Below are positions 47,401 to 62,400 of a DNA stretch of 64,000 bases, one piece after another. Both the position numbers and the translations under genes were made by a program. This stretch comes from Rubripirellula obstinata (GTDB lineage: Bacteria; Planctomycetota; Planctomycetia; Pirellulales; Pirellulaceae). The notes under the pieces were generated by a model, which saw only the letters and a list, made by a program, of their open reading frames with translations, was not told the DNA's origin and ran no database searches. The first letter of the stretch is position 1, and every line of letters starts with the position of its first letter. Location of the stretch: contig NZ_LWSK01000002.1 in the NCBI RefSeq assembly GCF_001642955.1, positions 1 to 64,000 of the forward strand, given 5' to 3'.

Positions 47401-50400
47401 GTGACGTTGCCCGAAATCGTCGCGTCGGAAACGATCGCGCCGTTGTCATCGATGTTGATGCCATACCGAGATCGGTAGACTTCGTTTCCGACCAAAGTCG
47501 TGTTCTCGCCCGATGCGGAGATGCCGTCGTAGGTCGTTGACGTGGTCAGCGTGCCATACACTTCACTGTTCATCACTGTGAGATTGTCGTTGGTGCCCGC
47601 AAATCGAATCTGTTCGCGAGCGTTTCCAAAGACTCGACTATTCAGGATGGTGACGTTGTCACTATCGGACGATCCAGACACGATTCCTTGATAGCCGCCG
47701 GTGACGGAAAGACTTTCCAAAACAACATTGTCTGCGTCCTGAAGCAGAATCGTGTAACTTCCGCTTGCCATGTTGCCGCGGTCTAGAAGGGTTTCATTTT
47801 CGGCCTCTACGGCGCCCAGAATTCGCACTCCGGCATCATCCGCGGTGATAACGATATTGCTTGCTAAGTTGTAGATGCCGGTGTCGACCAAGATCGTGTC
47901 ACCTGGTCCCAGATCATACGCTGCTAAGATCGACTGAATCGACGCCATCGGTGACGCCGGAGACAAACCCGTGTTGGATTCCGATCCAGCTGCGCTGGTG
48001 TATTCGTCATTCGCTGTGGAACCGTCGTTGACGTAGTACGTGTTTGTCTCCGCTGAGATCTCGAATGCACTATTGCTTGTGTCGGTGATTGTTGGGAAGT
48101 CGATACGCGTGACTTTCAGCCGAAAGTCATCGCCTTCGGGAACCGTCGCATCAACGACCCAATCGAACTGCCCATCGTTGGGTGTCGAAGCGGCGATTGT
48201 GTGAGTAAATCCTGGATCACTATCGCGAACTATTTCCAACGAAACCGTTCCGGTTCCGGTTGATTCGGTTCGCCAGTCCAGCGAGAAAGTTTGGCCCGCT
48301 GGCCAGGCTTCGCCACCGTCGGGCTGTGTCACCAACACGTACTGCGCGGGACTTTTTGATGCATGCGTCGTATTTCCAAACGCACCCAAGTTCACGAACC
48401 CACCGCTCGGTGTCGGTTCATTGGTCAGCAGCGAAGCCGCGTCGCCGCGATCGATCGCTGGTGACTGAACCATATCGGTCACTTCGACGGAACTCAAAAA
48501 GACGACTTGCCCGGTCGCCGCCTCGAAAACGGGAGCCAACGAGCCAGTGAAACGACCTTCGGTGCTTTGCAAATGGAAATCGTCGTCGCGTCCATCATTG
48601 GTCGCATCCACATAACCCAAGGTACCGTCGGCCCCCAGCGGATCAACGAACAGTGGGTTTTGCGTGGTGCTGTCCTGGTCGGTAACTGTCGCGTTTTGCC
48701 AGTTCAGCAAACTTGGGCGACCGATGCTCTGCCATTGGCCAACGGAACTCATGCCAGTCAGATGGAACAGGTTGAAATCACTTTGCAATCCTGCCTGACT
48801 ATTGCTGGCGATCGAGAAACCGACGGAATTTTGCAGCCACAAAATGTTGTCGGACAGGTTTGCACCTCTTGTATTTGTATCGATGCGAACGGCAGTCCCA
48901 TCGGCCTGATGAATCGTGTTGCCTTGTAGACGGAAGTTCGATCCAAATTCGACATCAACGGCAATCGAATCGTTTCCATAAACAATATTTCCGCCGATGA
49001 TTCCGGAGAATTCAGTACTTTGTGGCGAATCGACATCGATGCCGATCGGATTGCTATAGACGACGTTGCCGATCACATCGTTGTCGTGATAGGTCAAAAT
49101 ACCGATGGACAAGTTATCGTAGACGCGGTTGTAGTTTGTGTCTGACGGCAATCCCCGAAACGCTTCGATACCAATTGCATTGGTAAACACCACATTCTCG
49201 ATCGCGTCGGCACCACGTCGTGTGTAAATCCCCCGGCCGATGTTGTCGTGAGATGCGTTTTGAATGATCAGAACATTGTCGATGCCTTCGATGCCGTCGA
49301 CGCGATTGCCAAACACGTGGTTGCCACGAACTTCGGCACTGCCAGCAAAGGCTCTCGCGTAGATGCCCGTGTCGGTGCCGCTAACCGTGTTGCCGGAAAT
49401 GATCGACGGCTCGCCCGCGATCGCTTCCAAGTAGATGCCGTAGTCCAAGTGGTCATCCACCGTGTTGTTGGCAATCAATAAGCCTTCTTGATCCGTGGCA
49501 TAGATGCCACGACGAACGTTGCTAGTGATGACGCTGCCGGAGATTTCGGCGATCGCCGAATTGACATAAACGCCGTATCGACCATTGTCCGTGACGGTCA
49601 GATTTCGCAGCACTGTGTCTTCTGAGTTATCGACGATCGTGATTCCGTCCAAATCGTGACCTGACAAAATCAGATCTTCGCCCGTGAAACGTGTGCTACC
49701 CGAATGGACGTAGATGCCCCGCTCGGCATCGCTGAGCGTCAAATTCCGGACCGTGACCAAATCCGCGTCGTTCAATTCGACCAGTGCCGCGACGGTGTCG
49801 GGGTGAACGTGATACAGACTTGCAACCTGTCCTACGGGACCGGTCCAAGTGAACCCTTCGTCATCGCCGTCAACGGAGTTGTTGGAGATGACCGTCGGAT
49901 CAAACAGTGGGTAAGACCCTACGTCGGTGTACAGCGTTTGGTCAGAACCCAGCGAATAGATTCGCAGCACGTTGTTCGGATTGGGTTTGGGGTCACTGGC
50001 TGTTTTTCCCGTATTGCGATTGTCGCCCACGGCGGTCGCGTATTGATCATCCGTCAACGAATCGTCATTGACGTAATAGGTGTTGGTGTCCAGTGGCACG
50101 GTAAAGGTCTCCACCGCCCGATCCATCACCTGTGGTTGGCCCGCGATCTGAATTTCGATCCGTAAACCTTCCGTTCCGAAATCGACATTCGATGTGGCCG
50201 GGATCCAAGTGAAGCTGCCATCATCGGCGGTGGTTTCTGTGATCGTGCGATGAATCACTGGCCCGTCGGCGGTGTCTTGCAGCAAGACAATTCTGACAGG
50301 GTTGTCGTCGGTATTGCCGTAGGAATCCCACAAAATGTCGCGAGGCAGTTCGCGACTCCAATCGGTATACAGATCGGGCGACCGCAGGTTGATCGTCGGT

Positions 50401-53400
50401 CGGACGCCGCTGGTATCCGCATCGTGGTGGGTCAACCCATACGCACCTGCGTCAGCGGCCTTGGTGTCGGCAACCAGGCGCACAAACGCATTGTCAAACA
50501 ACGACGGGTTTGTTCCCGTGCTCGCTAACCGCGATCCCTCATAGCGGAAGCGCAGGCTTCGCGTGCCAATTGGCAGATCGGTCTCGCCGGCGACCAATTC
50601 CCATCGCTCGTCGGCTTCCCTGGTCGCGTTGACAATCACGGGGGAACCCAGCGGCTGATCGCTAGCGTCAAGCGGCGTCAGCGTGACGCGACTGAAACCA
50701 AGCAAATCGATTTCAGCGTGTCGAACCCGCCCACCAAACACGGCTCGCAAATCCAACGAGTCCAACTCCGCAGTCGTATAACCGGCTGCGACCAAATCAA
50801 TCTCTTGTTCCAAGAACGCCAAAGGCGAACTGCCAGCGACAAAATGGTTCTCGCCAACAAACGATGATGTGGCATCGCCGCCGGTCGACGCTTCCGCATT
50901 GCTGGACCAGTCGGTCAGCGAACTGGCGAAATCGACGTTCGACAACAAGTTCGCCGCGTCCCCACCGGGAACCGCCAAGTCCGCGCTGGTGTGACCAGCA
51001 TCGATGGCTGGCGACGACAACGAAAGTCTCGCCAATATCGGTGCGAGCGAGAAATCGCCTTGCGCGAGACTTTCAAATCGAGGCCTTGCCCCGTCGGGAT
51101 TGACCCGCGTCGTGCCGTGTGAGTGCAAATCAAACCGCGCGACATCCTCTTGCCAGTCCAAAATGTCGTCAAAGTCCAAGCTGTAATGGACTAGCGTGCC
51201 ACTTGGCCCCGTGTGCAGGACGTTGTAGTCGCTGGCGAAGCCGGATTGGCTGTCGTCGGCGACATGGATCACCGTGGACGTTTCCGATGCCAAGATGTTG
51301 CTGCGAAGTTCGATTTCCCTGGAATCGTTGTCGATCTGAATCGCGACTCCCGCATCCATCACGACGGTGTTCTGAAAAATACGACTGCCGGTTGCATCGG
51401 ATGAGTGAATGCCGATTGCAGAATCATCGCCACGCAGACTGGCGACCGTGTTGTGGGCCACCAGTTGCCTGTCGAATATTTGGATCGCGGTGCCGTTGTC
51501 GACAAAGTGGTTGTACTGCACTGTTCCGGTCACCAGCGAACCGGTTGCGTTTCGCTCGATGCGGTTGGGCCGTTGCCAGTCGTCATCACCAAGTTGCCCG
51601 CTGCCGGTCACGCCAACGTCGTTGGCAATCACGCGCTGCCCCACGACTTGGTCGCGAACGTCCACACCGATCGTGTTGCCGCGGATGGTGTTGGCCGTTG
51701 ATCCAGCAACGCCGCCAAAGGTCAAGCTGCCGCCACCAATCGCCGGTCCGACTTGGACACCGACTGGCGAGGAGTGGACAACGTTTCCAGAAACATTCGC
51801 GTTGGCTTGATAGAGAACCGCAATGTTCTCACTTTGCAGATCGTTACCCGCAATCAAGCCCGCGTTGTCGGCGGACACGTGAATCCCTGCCGTTCTGCCC
51901 ACGATCTGGTTGCTCAGCAGATCGATGGTTGCGACCACACCAATGTGGACACCGACATCACCGTCGATTTCATTGAACTCGATGGTCGCTTGCGTGTCCG
52001 CTTGAACATCGACAGCGATGTCGCCAGAGTCGATTTGGTTTCCAGTGATTCGATGCCCGGTTCCACCGGAGAGTAACAACTGGTCGAACTGCGAATCACG
52101 GATCGTGATGTTCGTCCCGCTGGCGATGCTAATGGTTCGGGCATCAAAACCCTGCAGCGAAACATCCGTCGCGCCGGTGATCGTGATAGGACCTCGAATC
52201 AGCGTGGCCGGCTCGGACTCGATCGTCAGGTTTGTTACCGTCGCGTCCAGATTGATGCCATTGGCGTAGTTTCCGGGTGATAGAAGAATGGAATCGCCAG
52301 CAACCAGCGTGCCGCTATCGAGCAACGATTCGAGCGCTGCGTTGCCAGTGACGCGGTACTGATTGGTCGGTGTCGTGCCTTCGCTACGAAGATAGATCGC
52401 CGGCAATTCACCCGATGTTGCCGACTGTACTGACTGAGCGGTCCAGGCGATCGCCGGGTTGCCCAACGCATCATTGGCAACCGCAAAGTCGCTGATGTGT
52501 GTGCCAAGGCTTTGCGTTCTTGGCAGCACGCCGGTTTGTGCCGCATCACTTGCTCCAACCAGCGGTTCGCTAAATTCACCGTCGATCAAACGCATGCGAT
52601 AAATTGTGTCGGATTTCGCATCGCCGGATTCGTCCAGCGTTTCGATCCAGATCAAATCGAGTTCGCTGCCCTGCGTGAACTGGGGCTGGCGCGAGAGTGC
52701 AAAACCGTTATCAACATTTGTTGCGACGGTGTTGACGGTGGTTGGAACCCACTGCGAATCATCTAACTGTTTGACGACGATCGACGTTCGTGATCCGATT
52801 TCGGTTTGATCAATTTGTTGCCAAGCGACAAAGGGAACGCCATCATGCCAAGCGATCGTTGGTGACGCGACATCGCCAAGCGTGTCGCTGATCCCCGATC
52901 CAGAATCGGAAGCGGCGACAGCTTGCCAAGCACCGGCAACCAACTGCCGACCATAAACGTCTCGCGAATCGCCGGATTCGTCGGTCCATACAATCGCCGT
53001 CTCACCGTCGGTCGTCATTCCCAGTTCGGCGATCGCATTTCCGTTTGCGGCCACCGGCGTGCCCAATGCCTGCCAATCCGTCCCATCGAAAACGCGAACA
53101 TGAATTTCTCGTGTCGCCCCGGTTTGCGAGACCCACGCGACGACCGGACCGGCGGTTGACTGCCGAGCGACGAGTTCAACGACGTTCGCTGAGTTGCTAA
53201 TCCCACCGGACATCATCGAATCGTCCAGCGGTAACCACTGGCTGGTCGCGGAATCAAAAGTGGCCAGTTTCACGTCCGCGCTGCCAACTTCGCCTTCCAA
53301 CCATGCCACGACCGGCTGACCCGCCGAATCGATCAGTTGGGGACTGGACGATGGTGTGAGCGAGGCACTAATTCCGCCAGCCGATGCGCTGCCATCAAGT

Positions 53401-56400
53401 TCGTTCCACGCATCATTTTCGTAGCGTGCGACGTAGATTTCCGAGTTGCCGTTGCGGTTGTCTGACCAAGCGACGACATGCCTGCCTGCCGAGTCAATCG
53501 CGATGGACGGGGTCGCGTTTTCTGCACTGCGACCGCTGATACCGGCACCGACGGCCGATGGTCCAAGTTGACGCCAGCCTCCCGCTTGGACGGGGCCAGT
53601 CGGCAGCGTCGCGAACGTTCTTGCCGCCTGCGCGGTGGGCTGAACTCCTGGTGGCGGTGTAACTGCGGGAGCGACAAACGCTGCTGGATCGACGGCTTCG
53701 CCCATGCCATAGTCGACGCGATTGGCCGCACCGGTTCCGGGATCGATGAAATCATCATCGTCTTCACCGAACAACAAATCGCTGCCGCCACCACCGAATA
53801 ATTGGTCGCGTCCCATGGCCACATTGATCGTCGTGTCGCCCGCGTCACCGTACAAGTAATCGACGGCATTGTCATCACCCACACCGTCAGCAGAGTGACC
53901 ATGAATCACATCGTGATGCACGCCGCCAATCAGAATGTCGCTGCCCGCGCCGCCTTCGATTAGATCGTCGCCCAGACCGCCTTCAACACGATCGTCTCCC
54001 GCACCCGCGATCAACGTATCGTTGCCACCGTGACCTTGCAGCCAATCGTCGCCCGCACCCCCGTCGATGATGTCAGCACCGTCGTCACTGCCTTCCAGCC
54101 GATCCGCACCTTCGCCACCGAGGATCACGTCACCCACACCGCCGCCACCAAGAATGTTATCATCTCCCTGGTTACCAGTCAGCTGATCGGCGTCGCCCCC
54201 ACCATCAATAAAGTCCGCGCCGTCACCACCAGAAATCGTATCAGCATCGGCTTCACCATAAAGGTTGTCGTTGCCCAGATTGCCTTCGATCAAATCATCT
54301 CCGACCCCACCATAGATCGTATCGTTGTCGGGTCCGCCCATCAGGTAATCACCAGCCGCACCACCGTCGATCCAGTCATCGCCTTCGCCGCCGTCTACAA
54401 TGTCTGCTCCACCGCGGCCTTCGATGCGGTCATCGCCGGAATCACCGAACAGCTGATCGCCAAAGTAAACGTTATCCAGCAAGTCAGGGTCATCCGCACC
54501 CCAATCGCTACCCACCAAATGGTCATTGCCGCCGCCGCCGCGAAGCACATTGACGATCCCCGTACCAGCCAACAATAAGTCGTCACCCTCGCCACCGGAC
54601 AGGTCATCTTCGCCAGCACCGCCATCGATCTGATCGTTGCCGGTACCGCCTACGATCGTATCATTGCCGGATTCACCAAGCAGTATGTTGGCCCCCGCGA
54701 TCCCAGTGATGTTGTCATCACCGAGTCCGCCAAACACGCGATCGTTCCCGGTGCCCCCACTGAGAATGTCATCGCCAGTGCCACCGAAGACCTCATCGTC
54801 TCCACCGCCGCCGGTTGCCGTGTCATTACCCTGGCCGCCCTCGACCAAATCCTCGTCATCGCCTCCGTCCAGCGTGTCATCACCAACATCACCGAACAGA
54901 TCGTCACGCCCCTGTTCGCCGAACAACTGGTCGTCACCGCCTTGACCAAGAATGATGTCGCGATGGCCAAACACAAAGGTTGTCACCTCGCCAAGCGGAT
55001 GGCTAATACCTTGATCGCCGTAGATGACGTCGGACGCCAGATCGTCATCGGAGTCATCGATCGCGTGACCATAAAGGCGATCAATGCCAAGACCGCCAAA
55101 AATCGTGTCGCTGCCCGATCCGCCTTCGATCAAATCTCTACCAGAACCGCCGTAGAGAACGTCGTCACCATCGTGACCTCGAACCTCGTCCGTCCCACCG
55201 CCTCCGCGAGCGGTATCGTTTCCATCGTTGCCGCTCAGACTGTCGTTTCCAGAGCCACCGTCCAGCGAATCGTCGCCATCGCCGCCAATCAAACGGTCTG
55301 CACCGCTGTCGCCGCGAAGGATATCGTCGCCACCTTGCCCGCGTAGCACGTCATCGCCGGATCCACCCATCAAAATGTCGGTCACGTCGTCGTCAACGAT
55401 TCCGATCGTGTTGTATCCGAAAAGAAGATCGTCCCCAGCATCACCGCGTATCGTGTCGAGTCCTGCAAAACCGACCAGCGTATCGTTGCCGCGACCTCCG
55501 TAGAGAAAGTCATTCCCATCGGCACCGATCACATAGTCATCACCGCCATCTCCCCAAGCAGAATCATCGCCATCACGGCCTAACAGTTGGTCGTCTCCAT
55601 CGCCGCCCCGTAGTTGGTCATTGCCGGTGCCGCCGTCTAGATCATCATTTCCGGTTCCCCCGTAAAGCTGATCGTTACCGCCACCGCCAAAGAGCGAGTC
55701 ATTGCCGCCGATGACCGTGACCGAATCTTCGCCCGGCGACGCATCCCCGTACAGAAAATCCGGTGCATCATCGTCGGCAACTGAGGTGTTTGCAGCATGA
55801 CCTTCCATCCAATCATTACCTGGTCCACCAACCAGAATGTCGGACCCTAACAAACCACGCAGCGAATCATTGCCAGCGCCTCCATAGATCGTGTCGTCGC
55901 CGTCGTTGCCATCGATGTTGTCATCGCCGGCATCGCCATAGATTTCATCGGCACCGCCTTCACCATGAATCACGTCATCACCGTCTTGCCCCGATACGAG
56001 ATCGTCACCACCACCGGCATAGATCAGGTCATTTCCCGCGTTTGCGATGATCAAATCATTCCCTGACATTCCGATCAAAGTGTCTGCCAGTGGACCACCG
56101 TGAAGCTCATCATTTCCATCGCCCCCGGTCAAATGATTGACACCGCTTCCACCGACCAGAACGTCATTCCCTTCGCCGCCATCAAGCTGTACCGGGACAT
56201 TGACATCGGCATCAATGTAGATCGTGTCGTGGCCGGTTCCCGCGACTCCAGAGATACGAGTGACGTCCGCAAAATCAAAGTCCTGGAAGTTGTTTTTTCG
56301 CCAAACCCGATAGACGGGTTGTTCTTCGACGACAACGTCATTCTCACCCTCCTCGTTGATGACCTCCACCGCAACCTTTCGCTTGTCGATGGAAACATGC

Positions 56401-59400
56401 ATTTCGTCGTCGCGGTCGGGCTTGAGATTGAGGATCAATTCGCCGTCGCTGAGGCTGGCCAAATGACTGACTTCCCCCGGCGAGCACGATCCGCTGATAT
56501 CAAGCAACGTCGCTTTGGCAAGCGTCTTGCTACGTTTGATATCCGGAATTCCAAACGGCATTTTGATTTTGAATCCCGCCTTCAAACCGACGCTCAACTT
56601 CCCGCTCGGTTCGACAAAGCACCCGCTGTTCATTTCATCAAATCGGACGGCACCGTCGCCGTCGATGTCGGCTAGGTTGAAGCCAAGTTCGCCTTTGACG
56701 AAGCCTCCGCCAAAGACGCTCGCCAGCCCCGCGTCAAGCAGCGCATCGATTTGAATCGTCGCCGAAAGCGATAGCTCATCAATGTCTTGGTCTTTCGGGT
56801 CAATACTTGGCTGGCCGTAGATATCAATCCGGTCGTACGCGAACAATCCATTACTCAGCAAATTGACTTTTGTTGGATGGTAGCCAGCATCGGCAAACTG
56901 TTGGATGCCATAGGTGTCGTAGCCAAACGCCAAATCCGCACTGGCCGCTAATCGCCCACCAAGCCGTCCGTACAACGGCGGCAAAATCGGCATGCGAAGG
57001 GCTGGCAACCCAACACCTATGCTTAGCGGTGCCAGATCAAGTTGCAGAAGTGGCACATTGCGTCCCAGGACCAAGCCAAAAAGGCTCGCTGGATCATTGA
57101 AGAATGGAAAACTAAAATGATTGCCTTCCGGGGCCACTTGGCTGGTTGCAAACGCGAACGTCGCCTTCCGCACTTCGGGATCCGATATCACATTGGGATC
57201 AAATGGCTCAAAGCTGGGCAACTCATAAGCCGCCAAGGACTCAGCACTTTGAAAGATTTCTGTCGGAAAGTTGATGTCTGGGACGGGAATCAGCAGCGAT
57301 GCATAGGAAACGGTCTCTGCGGCCGTCGTGATTGTCTTGATTTGCTTTTGCAACTTGATGATGAAGTCCAAGCCGGTGAAGAATCCCGGATTGAAATGAC
57401 TCGTCCGTTTCGCGATGTCAAGCAGCGTGACCTTTCCGTCCGAGTCGAAATCCAATGCGTACCGAATTTCGTCGATGTCTGATAGGACTGGCACACGCCG
57501 ATCAAGCACTCGAATCAAAGGCTTAAACGGCTTGACCACGTCATCGATTGTTTCAAAAAACTTGTCACCTAGTTGACCGAACAGATCACCCATGTGAATC
57601 TGTGCATTGGTAAACCTGACGTGGTCTAGCCGAGATACCGAGGTCGTCAGCGTCCACGCAAAATCCAGGTCGGTCGCCAGATAGGGCAGGACACCGCCGA
57701 GAAACGAGGTGCTTAATTTCGCCTGCATATCGACGTTGGCATCACCGTCAAAAGACGCACTTAACACATCGCTAAGATCTCCATCAACCAATTGCGCATG
57801 GCTGATTCGGGTCGTTCCGATCCTAGGCGTCAAATCGATCAATAGTTCGGCATCCAGCTCGGTTCCCAAATCGAAAAAGTCCATTTGCAGAAAACCGATC
57901 GAGCCTGGCAACTGCGTATCCGGCGCAAAGCCCGCGTCGACCTCAATGCTAAGCATCTCCTTAGCCGGATCGACTTGGACGAAGAAGCCGTCGGTCGTTG
58001 AAATCCCCAAACCCAAGTTGATCGACCATGCAAAATCAACATCGATGTCACCATCAACTTGGATGTTCAACGCCTTTGGCCCCAAGTTGTCCCCGATGGG
58101 AACCGACCGAGTTGGAAGCGATGTTCCGATTTCGATCGTGACGAAGAACTCATCGGTTGGCGAAGTCGTGTCCAGCGTGACAGCGCTGGACGGCAACACG
58201 CTTTGTAAAGCAGTTTGGATCGCGCTTGTGATCGAGGCCTTCGTCGGCGTGGCAGAAGCGATTTCCCCACGCAATTGTGATACCAGTGTCGGCAGAAAGC
58301 TCTCTACAAAATTGAAGTCGGCAGAATCGGCAAGCGTACTGCCGAGCAAGGGCAGAGGCGTTTGAAAGAAATCGTCGACGGTGGAAGCCAATCCCGGAAA
58401 AAAGGCTTCGATTCCATCGGCCAACAATCGATAGGAATCCTCCAATTGCAGGTCACCGGCAGCCGATGCGAAGTTGGGTGAAGTGACTTCGACATTGTCG
58501 CCGGAACTTCCGGTAAACGGCCCGCTATTGCCAAGCAGCCATTCTTCAAGACTCTCAATGTTGCCCGTTAGGCTTGATGGACCTCCCAGCCCGTCGGCAA
58601 AGGGAGTCGAGCCATCCGAAAAGAAGACCGGTAGGTCAAACGACATCCCGCCAACGGTCATCACGTCCAACGCGTCAATCGTCGGTGTGCCACCGGTTTC
58701 GTCCAAATAGTATTTGACCGTATCGTCGCTTGCATCCCGCGATCCCACGGCAATGGAATAGCTAGCCGGCTGTTGGTCGGCGGATCCATCCCCGGCATCG
58801 TCAATGCCATCGGCGTCCAGAATCAAATGGCCGCCACGGATCGAGAGAGGCAACACATTTTGAGCTGTAACGTCAATGTCCAAGTCGTCGACGAAGACTT
58901 CGGCGCTTAGAACCAATTCGCTGTCGCCGCGTAGGTAAGTGACGGGGTCTTCGCTGGGTGACAACTCGATTCCAAACTTCAAATCAAATGTCGCCCCGGC
59001 AGCGACATCTAGTTGATCCTGGCCGTGGTTGCCCAGCAGCGTGCCAGGCGGCAAACCCAAGCTTTGTAAATCCAAATCAAAATCGACCTGCCGAGTGTCG
59101 GTTCGATTCCACTGGGCGGTGAGCAAGATATCCTGACCGTGTACATCGAGGCTCAGTGCGTCGGTATTGATTCCAAGCTGAGAAAAAGACTCCATGATTC
59201 TCGTTTGCAGGTCTTCCAATCGCTCGCTTCCTTGACCCTCGTCACTAAGCTTTACAACCAAGTTTTTGATGTCTTCGCCCAGGTCCAATAGCTCCCCTGC
59301 TGGGATTCCAATGATGGGAATCGCTGTCCCCTGAATCGGATCGCTGCCGATTGCGACCAGCCCGTTCGCCAGAGACTGGAGCGTCGACACAAAATCATCG

Positions 59401-62400
59401 AACTCGAAATTCTGGAATGCGGTCAGATTTCCGGTCGCCCCCGGATCCTGAATGATGGTGGTCGTGCCAGATGGGTTAGATTCCGATAGCCCCGTCAATT
59501 CAAGTCCGATTGGAACAACGGCGGCGGCCAGTGTCGCAGGGTCAGGTAACGCAAAGTCGAAGCCGCCACGGGACGCCAACTCGGACACCTCAAGATTGCC
59601 CTGGCCGGTCCATTGCCGCGAGATGTCGGATGTCGGTGACAGATCGGTCAAGTCAACGGCTGCGAAGTCAGAGATTGCAAACTGATTTCCGCTGCCGAAA
59701 AGAACCCCGACGTCAATCTGTCCGTTAGCATCTAAGTTGCCATCGACACTGGCCATTCCCATTGACGCGATTGCATCGACATCGCCGCTGATCATGACAC
59801 CGACGTCAAGACTGACATTCTGGATAGAGGCGTGATCGATTACCGAATCAATTTCAGCTTGGCTGGTCGGGAATCCCAGCGGGTTTTCTTCGGTCGCCGA
59901 GATCACCAAAAAACCGCCTTCGCCATCGGCGGAAGTTAATGTCAGGACATTGGCGTTGCGACCCGCCATGACGGAATCGCCAAGTCCAGCCGCGTCCAAT
60001 CCAGCTTGCAGGTCAATGACCCAGTCATCAATCGACGCTTTGGGGTTGGCAGCAAGCGTCACCGTGACCGGCACGACCGGACCGACCGATAATTGGAATT
60101 CAGGAACCTCGGTGAAGGTAACATCCGTTAGGGGGCTACCGATGGCCTGGATCGTGGCTGACAGCGGGCTGGCATCCAAGATGAAATCGAATCCGGTGTC
60201 AATCGTGGTGGTAAGACTGAGACGTTCGTTTGTACTTAGTTCTAGCGAACCCTCCTTGAAGTCATCGGCAAAGTCAATGAGCTTGGGGCTAGCGGTTTGA
60301 CTCGCTGCGACGCTGATTGATAGGTTGCGGAGAACTGGATCAAAGTCCAGCACGATTGCCGAGGGGTCAACGCCCAGCACAGACGCCAACTCCTGTGCTA
60401 ATTCTTGCACCGTTCCAACTGTCGCGTTGCCCTCATTGTCACGAAGTTGCGTGCCGAGATTGAATCCTGTCTCTGCCACATCGCCAACGGTTGCGTCAAC
60501 AAACGGCACGCCAACATCCAGAACCGGCGAATCAGAAAGGCCTAACAGCACGCTATCAATCGAAACGAATGAGTCCACGATCGACTCAATGTCGAATTCG
60601 CTAAATCCCGAAAGCTCATCCAGTCCCGACAGAGTTCCACTAGGTAGGCCATCGATGGTTTCAATATTCAGAGATCCGTTCTGACTAAAGGAGCCAAGTG
60701 CTACGCTGGCTGGCAAAGCGGCATCGATCGACACTTCGGGTGTGACTTCCATTAGATCACTTGGCGGTGTCTGAAGATCAATCAATGAAAACCCTCGTAA
60801 TCGACGGTCATCACTCTCGTCACTCAGCCTGACGTTAAAACCGGAGTCGATGTCGATCACACCATTGGATATGGTTGATCCAAGCGGGCCAATATTTAAA
60901 TCAGCGGACAGATCATCCGACTGACCGACGACCGATCCATCCAGCTTTGCAATTCGGAAGAAAAACCGCTCGTCACCCACACCTTCGTCAAGATGCAATC
61001 CAAATTCAACATCGACGTCGATCACCACGTTGGCAGCGATCTGTCCGTCGATCGTCAACCCAGAAATACCAAGTTGCTGTCCCAAAGCCAGCGGCAAGCT
61101 AATCGCCGTTTCGGTCGTTCGATCGATCCGCCAAATCAATTCTCGCTGCGGATCTTGCTGCAAGTCAGGTTGCGTCCCCACAACCTCCGCCAAAGACAAA
61201 GAATGAAGATCGACAACGCCACCAACAACATTCAGCCGCGTGACATCAGCGGATTGCAGTTGGGATTCGATGACCGCTGCGATTTCTGCGGAATCGGAGG
61301 CGCCGCCAATTGCAGCACTGATCGCGTCGAATTGATTCGCGAGACTTGTGAAATACGGGGCGACTTGCGCGGAGATTTCCGAGAAGAAACTACCGGTACT
61401 ATCGGCCAAATCGTTGACGGGCAATTCAGTCTCGCGGTCCAACTTGATTGCAGCGTCTGAGATCGCAGCGGGGACGTCTGTCACTAGCGTGGAGACTTGC
61501 GAAAGACCTGTCTGCAGGTCATCCACATCGCTGGTTGAAACCGACGAAAGCTCTGTCAAACGATCGAGTTGCAAGATGCCTAACTTTGCCGAGGCAACCG
61601 CTGCTTGAGCTGTCGTTCGCTGCAGTGAACTAGACGAATCGACCGAACTGGGATCAACACCAGAATTCCTCAGTACCGTCCTTAAGACCAGCGGATCGGC
61701 AACGATTCCAAGTCGCGTCGAATCGCCGATTGACCCCGAGATTTCGATGGTTTTGAGCTGCGGGTCAGGGTCGCCGGCAAATTGCCCCAAAGATGATGAA
61801 CGTGTCACCAATCCATCACCGGGCAAACTGGCGCCGCCAGCAACGACTTGCTCTGACCAAGCTTCCCCGGCGAGGGGAGCTCGCGGCGTCTGCTCCGTAA
61901 AGGGAAAAATTAACGTGCCGGCCGCGCTGCCAACACGTGGTTGGACGCTGGTGGCGGTTGCCTGGTCGATGCCAGCAACAACCGACACATCGCCGCTGAT
62001 CAGACTCGGATCTGCAAATCGATTTGCGTCGCGCGCCATACCTGAGACTACGATCGTTTCTGATCCCGCCGCGATCCACTGCTGTAGCGTGTAGTCGACA
62101 TCCAAACCGTCATTCAAATCCAGCAGCAGGCTGCTGGATTGCTGACCAATTGCGCCGTCTTGAGCGCCGACGTAATCAAACGTGGGCAAAACATCAATGA
62201 GCCCAGGATAGTAGCGGCCGATGAAGTCCGACTCGGACAAGTTCTCACTGCTCAGTATTTCGCCGCCGGGTGTGAGAATCGTTGAACCGTTTTGCAGTTG
62301 CCCATAGGCGGCATCGAGAGTCGCGGCGGTGATGATCCGAGGTGTCGCGTCGCTGGTCAGTTCCGTTGCAAAGTCATTCTGAAGTTGATTCAACGCCGAA

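Noticed and set aside
53740-56190. Regularly spaced DNA repeats resembling a CRISPR array
   Set aside because: They encode in-frame RTX nonapeptides with variable sequence; there are no constant repeats with unique spacers.
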